From: Mactromeris polynyma
Lineage: Eukaryota > Mollusca > Bivalvia > Venerida > Mactridae
DNA length: 64,000 nucleotides
Reading direction: 5' to 3'
Assembly (NCBI GenBank): GCA_032209605.1
Contig: JASFXZ010000003.1
Span: forward strand, 9,798,807 to 9,862,806
Below the pieces are notes generated by a model. That model was not told where the DNA came from and did no database searches. It saw only the letters and a list, made by a program, of their open reading frames with translations. The first letter of the stretch is position 1; each line of letters begins with the position of its first letter. The translations under genes and the position numbers were made by a program. Of the stretch, positions 1-11,600 are shown in pieces.

Positions 1-821
1 GATGGAACGAAGCGATTATCATGTTCACAATTCTAACTCGGCTGCCACTTAAATGAACATTATTGTCAGTAGTTCGTTGTGTATAAATCTCATTGTTGTG
101 ATGATCAAAATTAGATGTTCAAATTAAGGAACTAGGGTCAAAGGTTATAAATGTACATTTTTAGAATGAAGCTTTGTCATTGGTCAATTTTACGACTCAA
201 CTTGGAAACAATTATCATAAATCTGAGTATTAAGAATTGACATGTAGAGGTTTCAGTGCAATATTATCGTACCCGATTCTTCGTCGGAAACTAAGTTACA
301 ATACTTTGCGCCAAACCCTGGATATGCATTAATTAACTACAGTAGTAGTCAGCCAATGAAAACAGGTTTTAGAAAATATTGACCAATAGACATCATGCAC
401 ACAATTATGGTATTTTTCAACTTACTTTGAATAAACTACATGTATACATTCTGTTACCATAAATAATTAATTATTCTACTGCTGTGTTTTGTCTTAGCAT
501 CCAATATTTCAGTATTACATCTATGGTGATGATATTTTTATTCTGTTCACTTGATACTTTGTTGTTGGCATGGAGATACAGATATTTGAAATTGCATGTC
601 ACATAATATTATCTAGATTGTCTAAACTCAAGAGTATTTGATGTTTTGGTTTGAAATGGCACAAGCATGTATTTTGCCCTTTGATATGATTACGTTCCCT
701 TGTTGCATGAGGGACTTTCGCTGAAGGGAAACATGTCTGACTGCTTCTTTATTCATATGCAGTTTGACTAGTTTTGCTTTTTTTCCCCTTCAAAGTACAG
801 AATTCTTTTTCGGCGCAACCG

Positions 822-1115
822 TACTTACATAGCTGTGGTATTTGCATATCAGTGTTGTGTAAACCATTCAAATGTTACGTTAACCACTAAACCAACTTCT
901 CTTCATCCGAACAACGTTTGAAACCTTGACCCGGATTGGTTAAGGGGTCATTACCTTAAGGATATCCACTGAATTTTGTCGAATTTTCCGGAATCCATTT
1001 TTGGATCAGGAGTGACCAGCAATCGTAACATCTCAGCAATTTTTTATGTTGCACAACAAGTCTTATCCTTCAAATTGCGCCGACCACATTTTTTCAAGAT
1101 ATTTCTTGTTTACTT
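822..1115 (+). repeat. Dispersed repeat A, copy 1
   Basis: About 290 bp sharing long stretches with 9098-9408 and 33109-33400, for example 'ttgcatatcagtgttgtgta', 'ccactaaaccaacttct' and 'gtgaccagcaatc'. All three copies have the same orientation. No terminal inverted repeat or coding frame was seen, so the class is unknown. Confidence 0.85.
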
Positions 1116-1300
1116 TGAACTTCTGTTTGTCCATTCGTCTTCCCTTGATGTTTTTCAGTCAGCAGTCGTCATTGCAGTCTTTATGCATTATGCTCATTGT
1201 ATGATATAAATCGTCTTGTGTTGAGGATTTAGTGCAAAATTGTTGTATTTGTGTCGCCCAAAACTGAGTTACTCTAGTTCTATCCCGAGCCCTCTATATA

Positions 1301-1366
1301 TTCATATGAGATACATTTATATCATTTTTATTCATATGAGATACATTTATATCATTTTTATGCATA
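1301..1366. repeat. 30-bp tandem duplication
   Basis: Two copies of a 30-bp unit beginning ttcatatgagatacattt, at 1301-1330 and 1331-1360, plus a fragment. It is a simple local duplication. Confidence 0.9.
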
Positions 1367-1824
1367 TGATTGTCATTCTTGATTTTAACACTTTCAGAAA
1401 AGTTGTACAATATATATGTTACCCTGATAGTTTTTTCTGGATGACATTTTTCACTTCCTTGGAATGTCTGAATGTCACATATCATTCTGTTAATGTCACT
1501 CATGTTCACTTGTATTAGATTTGAGTCATTTGTTTCAACATCTGTCTCTTCACCAGTCATTTATTCGTCATCGTGTCTTGATTCACATTTGCACATGAAT
1601 TGTCTCCCATTTTTGTCATGTTGTGGGTGATGATCTTCCACAGCTGTATTATATTTACTGTTTTACAATCTTGACTTGTTCCGAAAAAATTGCCTTGTTT
1701 GAATAAGTTAAGATTGTTTAGTTTTTGTAAAATACCATTTTATACATGAACTTCTTTTTTCATTGAATAAGTCTATTAATTGTTTTCTATCTTGGTATAA
1801 TTAACATTCAGCAAGTCCTATTAT

Positions 1825-1998
1825 CAGGCATGAGAATTTTCTGTGGATTCACGGAAATCCGTGGATTTGACGCTGGCAAGGGCAGTTTTTGAGACAATTT
1901 AAGCCATCTTAAATGCTTAAAAGCCACGAGCTTCAGCGGTCCCCTAGACCACATGCCGAATTTTTAGCTGATTTTGAAATTTTGCATTCTCATTCCTG
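1825..1998. mobile_element. MITE-like element with TATTAT target duplication
   Basis: A 174-bp element with imperfect terminal inverted repeats (CAGGCATGAGAAT at left; the right end reads CAGGAATGAGAAT when reversed). It is flanked on both sides by TATTAT (1819-1824 and 1999-2004). It has no coding capacity. The 6-bp duplication does not settle the superfamily. Confidence 0.7.
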
Positions 1999-2496
1999 TA
2001 TTATATTCAATGTAACTCGTTCAGGATGGGCCAACCTTAAAAATATTTTGTAGCTAGGAATTTTTTGTGTTTATATAGTTTCATAAAAAAATCATTTATA
2101 CTGGTCAAAAGTGCTAACCCACCAATTATATTTCACATAGATTCTTGAATTTTAGCCACCGAGTAACCTCATCTGTTGATTTTTGTAGCAGAGAGTTATA
2201 ACGACGATGATTAAAATAAACTGTGAAAATCAAGTTCATCGTTTCAGATCACTTTGTTGTAATGCAGTGAAGATTCTTAAATTACAAAATGGCGGGTTTG
2301 CTCTTTTGACCAGAAAAGAATATATTGTTAGATACTAATCAGTCTGTGCCATCAGGATGTTCATAATAAACGCCACCTTTTCTGCTATGAACATGTTCCA
2401 AAAAATAATTTTAACTCTTTTCATTGATTTGCTACTAACATTTTTTGTACATTCTGAAGCATATTTTTACTGAAAATCTCATTGTTTTGATTTTAG

Positions 2497-2667
2497 GGAG
2501 TAAGCATTTTGTCCAGTATTGACGATATCCAAGTACTGCTTGATGACCACATCGTGAAAGCTCAAACAATGCGTGGTTCACCTTATATCAAGCCGTTCGA
2601 ACAGGAGATGAAGGAATGGGAAGAAAAACTTGTTTCTATGCAGGACATCATGGATGAATGGCTGAAG
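2497..2667 (+). CDS. DNAH3: Dynein exon 1 of window (tail end/linker)
   Basis: Fragment residues 1-57, both ends phase 0, between a gattttag acceptor and a gtagtt donor. It carries the family-typical segment [12 protein letters not shown] followed by a tryptophan-containing helix ending DEWLK. The exon begins in mid-protein, so it is not a translation start; the TTG at 2509 is internal. The following 1,170-bp intron holds a truncated LINE (2802-3557) and an unexplained antisense open frame (3602-3868). Confidence 0.93.
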
Positions 2668-5600
2668 GTAGTTTTTCCAAATTGTCACGCCCAAATGATT
2701 TTAACTAAACCACATGAGAAACAATGTTTTTTTCTAATATTTAGCGGCAATTTCGTAGTTTAATGATCTCGCCCAAACGATTTTAACTAAACCACAAGAG
2801 AATTGTGTTTTGTTGGATCCCAGGTCATATGGGTATCAAGGGAAATGATAGAGCCGACAAAAATGCCAAGTCTGCCTTGCCATTACCCATTTCAGATGTT
2901 AAAGTTCCTTCTTCTGATTTTAAATCTGCTGTTTCATCAAGCACCCAATCTTCGTGGCAATCCCAGTGGGATACTGAGGAAAACAACAAGATGTACTCAG
3001 TGAAACCAGTACTTGGAGAATGGCAACCTGCGTACAGGCCCATTCGAAAAGAAGAGGTTTTAATAGCCCGATTGAGAATTGGGCACACGCCTTACACACT
3101 CCTGGCTGTTTGGCCAGGATGCTAGACTGGACTGCATTCCATGTAATACTCCTTTCACAGTACAACATTTTCTTGTCGACTGTGTTGACCTTCAACCAGT
3201 CCGTTCCCAATTTTTCAATACCACTGACATAAAAAGTCTCTTTGAGACTATCCAAGTTGGAAAAATTATAAGCTACATCAAAGAGATTGGCTTTTACAAC
3301 AAACTATGATAACATTTTTAATCCATACCTACATATATTACATTTACCGGTGAATGAGGATTGCCTCACTCACCCTGGTACATAAAAATATATTCTTACC
3401 CTAATGATCCCAATTTTTACCCACTATATTTACACCAATTTAACATATACAAGTATATGTCGTAAACCTTTTTAGTTTCACATGTTTTTTACATTCCTTG
3501 CGCGCTAAATGACCGAAGCTGTCGATGCGCCATAAAACCACATATAAATAAATAAATGAGAAACCCATCTTGGATTTTCGAAAAAAATTGTGGAGCGAAC
3601 TCTACAGTTTTTGGAGGATTTTCTTGAAACTTCTTACTGCCAACTGGTAGCCATCTTGGAGTTTCTCAAAAAGCTCGGACAAAGCGGTGTTAGGGAGGGG
3701 GATATTGATCACCTCTAGTTTTGCTATTGAATTATGATCCAAACATCGGGCATTACGTTTGTGAATTGGTACAGTAGCAGTTACGATCGTTTGCACCCAA
3801 TCCTCGAATTTAAATACTTGTTGGTTACTAATTTCAGTGCCAAGCAACATGGCTATACCTTGAGCCAATCTTCAGCTCTGAAGATATTATGGCACAGATG
3901 CCTGAGGAAGGACGTAAGTTTGGTGTTGTGGACAGTATCTGGCGTGACTTGATGACGGAAGCATGCAAGGACGAGCATTGCTTGGCCGCAACTGACCAGC
4001 CGAATATGTTGACTAGGTTGAGAGAAGCCAATATTCTACTGGAAGAGATTCAGAAGGGACTGAATGCTTACCTGGAAAAGAAGCGTTTGTACTTCCCAAG
4101 GTAATTTTGTTAACCAGTCAAACCAGCTTGGGAACTCTGGAGTTGTGGCCCTTCATTTGTCTCAAATTGACCTAATTACCCTTTATCCAGTCTCTACCTC
4201 AAATTTCATCCTATCTTCAACAAACTTGGTGATAAGCAGCATAATCGCATTAAGCGAATCAGAATGGCCCTTGAATTATCCAAAATTAATGAAATTTGCT
4301 TGTTCCACTTGAATTTTTTTTTTACTTAGTTGTATTAAACTCGGTGACAATGTGTATGAGCATATTAATATCTTAGCAAAGTTTGATAGCTAGCCGGTTC
4401 ACCCCTGTTACATTTGAGTTATGGCCCTTTGGCAAATTTGAACGGAGTTAGTTTGACAGTCTATCCTCTATCTTTGAAACTCTTTATCCAGTCTTCTACA
4501 AACTGTCAGAAAGTTTATGGACATAATATCCTTACCAAGTTTGATAAGCTCCTGCTGTTTCCCGGACGGTTCCCCAAGTCTTACAGGCCTGGAACCACCC
4601 ATAGGTCTCAACTGACCATGAAATTTGTGCATTCTCAACATTCAGCGATGGGCTGTATGGTACCCCTATGGGTCCAAAACACATGGGAATCCACTTGGTA
4701 TGCTGTGTAATTGCCCACTGGCTCTCAGGGTTTTGGCCCTTATGGAGCCCGTAAATAGCCCGGGAACTTCATGTGACATGGGCATCACTTTTTCGTGGAA
4801 TTTGTAACTGTTATATTTTGTAGAAGTTGTGAACCATAATGCAACTTTTTCATTTCAGATTTTTCTTCTTATCTAACGATGAGTTGTTAGAAATCTTGTC
4901 TGAGACAAAGGATCCAATGCGTGTACAGCCTCATTTGAAGAAATGTTTTGAAGGCATCAGTCGATTAGAATTCTCGGATCAACAGGAAATTCTGGGTATG
5001 GTGTCTGCTGAGAAAGAAACAGTTCCATTTAATACCAAGATCTTTCCAGCAAAGGCCAAGGTAAAGTGATTTCTTGTACCATTTAATACCAAGATCTTTC
5101 CAGCCAAGGCCAAGGTAGAGTGATTTCTTGTACCATTTAATACCAAGATCTTTCCAGCAAAGGCCAAGGTAGAGTGATTTCTTGTATCGCAGTGTGACAA
5201 TGGGCTTGGAGATAATGCATTCACAAAGTCATTTGTCATAAACACATCAAATAATTTAGCTCCTCATTGATAGACCTGAAGGCGTGTTTGAATTTAGGTG
5301 GTTCATTGATTACGTAGTTGTTTTCGGTCCCATTATATTCAGACATGATTTGAAAACAAAGTTTTTGGTAATAAAAGAGCAAAACAGTGAAAATCGACTT
5401 GAAAATTGTGTTCTTAATTTTGAGGTGGTGTTATTGTTGAGGTTGTCTTTTAGTGGGGTTTTACTGTTTATTTTTCATGTTATTTATGTAAAAAATGAAC
5501 AGAAAAAAGAGCATAACATTACTTTAAACTCTTCAGGGTATGGTGGAGAAATGGCTGCTGCAGGTGGAGGACGTTATGATTAGCAGTTTACGTAAAGTCT

Positions 5601-8600
5601 GCATCGATTCGAAGGCCGTTTATCCGAACACACCACGAAACAACTGGGTGTTGCAATGGCCCGGACAAGTTGTTTTATGTGTCAGCTCCATGTATTGGAC
5701 ATCTGAATCTGAGGAAGCCATGGAGAGAGACAAGCAGAATGGTCTTGCTGTAAGTTTCTGTTCTGCAGGCTCTCTAGCGTTCCTATTTTTTTTCTGATTT
5801 TTCCTAATTTTTTTTAAAGCGCTCCTAGTGTTCCAAAAAGATCCTAGTATTCCTACTTTTTCATCAGCAGAGTAGTATGTTGGATAGGGTCTAGAAGTCT
5901 TTTAATGTGTTTTTGGAGATTTTCTTGCAGAAGAAGACAAGAGGATGTTTAGTTGACAGGCTCCTATGCTGAAAGTGTGGTCTGGTATCACTGGTGCATA
6001 GTCCAGCCTTCTCATCTGATGACTGAAAAGGTTGGCCTATGCTTCAGTGATGCCTACAAGTGACTGCAGAAACAAATAACCTTTCAACTAAATGACCCAA
6101 TTGCCTTTGAGTATGGTAATCAAAATGAAAAAAAAGCTGCGAAGATGACATATTTCTGACTTCCTATTTTTTCCTACTTTTTTCCTAGTTTTCTGTGACT
6201 TTCATTCCTAGTTTTCTCCTAGTCTTTTGATATATACTGCTGGAGAGCCCGTATATGTGGCTGTGACTGGGATTTTTGGGCTAGTGGGTCAAAAATCACA
6301 TTTTCAGTTTATTATGTAGTGGTAACCATTGAAGTTTAAAATTCCAAATACTATAGTTATGACTATTTTGTTGTTACTAAGTAACACTGTTTTCCCGCAA
6401 AGACTATTTCCATTCCAAATCTAGTATACATTAGGATAAAATAAGCACATTTAAACAATAAACAAACAAAACATATATATAACTTCATGGGTGCTTACTT
6501 GTATACCAAATGTTTTAATTGACATTTAACTGTTAAATAATGACAGACATTTTTGTGGTTGCTTAGCAACCAAGATAAAATAAAATTTAAAAAAAAAAAG
6601 GAAAAAAAGGAAAGAAGAAAAAGAAATGATATAATGTAAAAATATTTACTTGTGAATGGTTGTAAACAATCTGTGAGTAGGTCAGCCAATGAAAATATGG
6701 TTTGTAAATTATTGACCAATAAGCTTAGTGATCACAATAATGGTATTCTCAACTATAAATCTTCATTACATAGACCTGAAAACTAGAGGCTTCATATTTG
6801 CATTTTTTTTACAAGGTGAAAGTGAAACTAGATTATCTGCATATTCCTAACGAAGTCTGTAGACTTGTGTTGTCTTCTTATTTCAATTTACGTTTGTTAC
6901 GAATGTGTAATATATCTTCTAATGATATAATATATGTATTGATATAAACTGATATATGATTTTATTATGCCCCTCCATCTGAAATATTAGTTTCCTATGG
7001 TGGATTCAATTCATAGTGTGGACATGAGCATAGAATAATAAAATACAGGTCAAGTATGATTTCACTTACAATCCATCAAGTTTGGAGTAGTTATGGCCCC
7101 TTTTTCTACTTAAAACTTGGTTTCAATATCACTTAAAAGCCCATAGTGGGTGGCATCCGTGTCCTAATCCGTGTCATATCAACACATCTATTTTAAATTT
7201 TACTTTTTTTGTTTTTAGGAATATTTGAAAGTTCTGAACGGTCAAATTGACCAGATTGTAGAGCTTGTGCGAGGTAAACTGGAAGGTGGACACAGAGTGA
7301 CCCTTGGTGCTTTAACTGTAATGGATGTGCATGGTGAGTGAAATGTACTAGAATTAGTTATATCAAATACATGGCCATTATATCACCCCTACCAACAACC
7401 ATGAAACAAAATTTGGTGAGATGGTTTTTTTTATGTCAGGTTGTTTGTCACAGAAATAGCTTCGAACCGTATATTTTTACAGCATTGATGGCTTTTGAAA
7501 TAACTTGGCACAAGAGTTAACCATTATGAAATGACATGCAAAAGACAACTTTTGGTTGTGTCCATACAAGGTCAAGGTCATACTGTGGGATAATATGTCA
7601 GAGGAACAATCTATGTCTGCACCATGTCTTCTTACCTCCGGGGAGAATTTTCGAATAAACTTGTTTGCTGAGTTTCTATGCAGTATCAAGGTCATGCCAT
7701 AAGGTCAGAGGTCAAATTGGTAGTTTTATGTCTCTGTGTTGTATCTAAAACATGGAAGCATTATATTTTGCTCTAAGTATGCAGATATGAATGTATAGGT
7801 TGCTTATAAAATATTTTTAATTGATTCTTCAGCTCGTGACACTTGCGTCGCTTTGGTTAAGAAGAAAGTTAGCAGTCCACTTGAGTTTGATTGGTTGGCT
7901 CAGTTACGATATTACTGGGAAGATAATGTCATCGTACGTATGATCACCACAGATATTGGTTACGGTTATGAATATCTGGGTAATACTCCACGTCTGGTCA
8001 TCACTCCTCTAACTGACAGATGTTACAGGTAGGCTATGCTTTAGTCTTTTATAACTGTTGAGGCTTTTTATACGCATATACATGTATGTATTATAGTTTC
8101 ACCTGCGGCATACAGGCAGGCTGGTGGGTTTTGGGGCGAGCGGCTTCCAGTAAGTTGTCCGATCAATAACTTCAGAAACATTTGTCCAATCATCATCAAA
8201 TTTGGTCAGAATGTGTATGGGCATAATATCTCGGACAAGTTCGATAACCAGCCATATCGCTAGAAAAAACTAGGTGAAGTCATAGGAAAATCCTTTTTAC
8301 ACTGATTTTTTTCACACTCCAGTGACAAAACCATAGAACAAATATATTTTGTGATAGCGCTCTTGTTGGGACTGACTTTAAATGCATTTTACAGTTTCAT
8401 AGAGTTCAGATTGCTATTTAACAGGTTTCATTTTTATGCTCGTCTGTCCGTACGTTAGCATGTGCGTCAGTCCCACATTCATGTACGCGCTGTTTCTTTG
8501 CAACCACTCAATTGAATTCGATGAAACTTTATGGGAAGCTTCACTTCTAATGCAGATGCTCATATTGTCAGCATGTTCTGGTTGGATGATTTTCCACATG

Positions 8601-11600
8601 TTAACTCTATAATACTCTATAACTTCTCATAACCAACTTTCTTCTGAAACCAATGGTGGTCTTATCACCGAGGTTCTGCTGTATTTCTACTTTTGCTTTT
8701 ATTTTAATTTACGTTATTACTATATTTTTATGTGACAGTCGTTAATGATTAAACATGTCCTTTATTCAGAACATTGATGGGTGCATTGAAATTGAATCTG
8801 GGCGGTGCCCCTGAGGGACCCGCGGGGACAGGAAAGACGGAGACATGTAAGGATCTTGCTAAGGCTGTGGCAAAACAATGTGTGGTGTTCAACTGCTCCG
8901 ATGGTTTGGATTATAAGGCCATGGGAAAATTCTTCAAGGGTTTGGCTCAAGCTGGTGCCTGGGCTTGCTTTGATGAATTCAACAGGTAAGGCCGGACTTA
9001 AAATATGTGTATATTTGCTGTCTCCCTATGTATTGTCAAGTGCTGTGCGACAAAGTATTTTGTGGGCACATAGCTGGAAGAATTTTTAGGGCAGCCATAC
9101 TAACATGGCTTTGCTATTTGCATATCAGTGTTGTGTAGACCAATCAAGTCTTACGTTAACTACTAAACCAACTTCTCTTCAACCGGATAACGTTTGTAAC
9201 CTTGACGCAGATTTGGTTAACATTTCGATAAATCCACTGAATTTCGGTGAATTTACTGAAATTCATTTTGGATCTGAAGTGACCAGCAATCGTACCATCT
9301 CGGCATTTTTTTTATCTTGTACAACAAATCTTAACAGCAACATTATCCTTTTAAACTGTAAGACTTGGTGTTATGAATGTTAGAATGTTCTTTTGCGAAG
9401 ATATTTTACATATTGAGGGTTGGTGCAAAATTATTGCAACTCAGTTTTTAAAGAACCATTTCAGTAGTTTTGCACCAACCTTCTATTTTTTGTAAGCCTT
9501 GTATATTTAATATGCAAGATAAAATTTATCTATTGGAGCTCATGTAATGAGTTGAAATATAGTTCCAGATATTAAGAATATTAAATTGCTTTTTTTCTCT
9601 TTTTTTCTCACTATCGCCACTCTCTGAATGCCGCACTGTCTGAAAATTTTAGCTTAAGAAAATCACATGAAATCCTGACATTTATGACTGAGAATTGTGC
9701 TCTTTCGTATTGAGGAGTAAAAGTAAGCACCTGTCTGCTTCTTTATCTAAATGCAGATAGAGCAGATTTGCTCTCATTTCTTAATATTGTTTTTTTGTTT
9801 TCTCAGAATTGAGTTGGAAGTATTGTCAGTGGTCGCCCAACAGATCGCTAGTATCCAGCGCGCCGTAGCTGCTCATCTGAAGAGATTTGTATTTGAAGGG
9901 ACAGAGCTGGCCCTTAATCCAACTTGTACTTTATTTATCACAATGAACCCTGGTTACGCTGGTAGACAGGAATTGCCCGACAACCTTAAGGTATGAATAT
10001 TTTTGATTGACCAACAGAAGTATGAGAACAACTAAATTAAGCGTACAGTTAAACCTCAATAACAAGGCCACCCTTGTGACCCTCGAAAACTGGTCTTTTT
10101 ATTGAAACTGAATAAAGTGCAAAACAGTAAAAATAGACTTGAAAAGTGTATTCTTAATTTTGAGGTGGTCTTTAAGTGAGGTTTTACTGTATATTTTTAT
10201 ATTGGAATATTCTAGGTAATACAGATGTTTTGAAACATATTTGTTTTTTACGACCCTGATTAGGAATTTAATGTAATTCATTTTAATTCCTTTCAACTAG
10301 GTGTTGTTTAGAACCGTGGCTATGATGGTACCGGATTACGCTATGATTGGTGAGATCAGTTTATACTCCATGGGATTTGTCGATGCTAGAAGGTACGTTT
10401 CTAATGACTTTTCATTCTTTTATAACATAACATACAGTGTAAAGTAGTAGTAATACTCGTGTTTAATTTTCGATAATTCACTAGTGAAATAACAACTCGT
10501 GTGACGTCTCAATAGAACAAAGAGTTTTGTAAGCGCGCTTAAATGATGTTGACATTGTTAAATGTTTATTTTGTACGAAGTATAACAATTTATTTCATTG
10601 AAAATTATTTTCTTGTTAATTTGAATATGCTATGTAATGTAATCATTTGAACTTTTATCTTGTGGCTGAAAAGTAATAAAAAATGCCAAAACTAACTTTT
10701 GATGCATTAGCTTTTGTTTACCCAATTACACACCATACATTGCTTGCATTAAGGGGTAAAGGTAATGTTTTTGTGAAAATCAGCCATTTATGCTGTTATG
10801 TCATAAATAGAATCTTACTGTTTTGTTAACTTTTTATTGAATTTATCAAACTTGTCATTTAAAAACCGATAAAAACTTGGTAAGGCCTCGTTTTTAGAAG
10901 ACTTATTTAATAAATTCAATAAATAATGACCACTCATATAAGAATAATTTTATGATTTTATCAAGCCATGATAATACACTGTTGTACACAAATGAAGGAC
11001 CTTATTCTTGTGTAAGGGAATTCAATGGAGAGTAATTTCAATTTTTCTAAAAAAATGAAAATTATGAAAAATTAACCAATTATGTTATAAATTGCAAGCT
11101 TCAAAAGTTGTAAATCCATATTTATACAATATGTTTTAAAATCAGAAGTACGTTTTTTATCTTTAACGATTATTGGTTGGTTGCCTTCTTGTCAGGGCGA
11201 CAAGTTGTGATGTATAACCTTGGTCACAGTTCTAGTGCTTTCATTTTTGAATTTGTCTGATAGTTTTTATTCTGAGGAAATCGAAAGGTAGTGATACGTG
11301 CAAAATATTTAAGCGATGTGTACTCGTAAATAATATCATTTAGTTGAATTTCAACCTTGTATGAAACATATACGATGCACTTTTCTTTTTTGTTAAGAAT
11401 ATGTTACTTATATCCTGCACCGATAATTTGTGTTTTGTTTAAACTTTGATAATTGTTTATAATAATGTAACAATATAACGTGCACATTTTTAGGCCGTCA
11501 AGTCGTCAGAGTGCGCTTGACTACTGATCTGGAGGAAATAGATTCAAACCCCGAATGGGGCATAAGTTCTTGACAGACGATAATGCCTCCAAAGTCATTT

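Larger units (their letters stand above)
1..2496. other. Intron upstream of first visible exon
   Basis: The region ends in a gattttag acceptor and must belong to the upstream part of the same gene. No reading frame here resembles the dynein tail. It holds a block shared with 6680-6756 (at 351-422), a dispersed repeat A copy (822-1115), a 30-bp tandem duplication and a fold-back element (1825-1998). The rest is AT-rich with no recognised content. Confidence 0.8.

Noticed and set aside
976..1560. Short frames before exon 1 as upstream dynein exons or small genes
   Set aside because: They overlap dispersed repeat A or AT-rich duplicates, have no matching splice phases and do not resemble a dynein tail.
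2509..2763. A gene start at 2509
   Set aside because: The codon is TTG, the frame is preceded by a splice acceptor and four more in-frame codons, and the protein here is internal to a dynein heavy chain.
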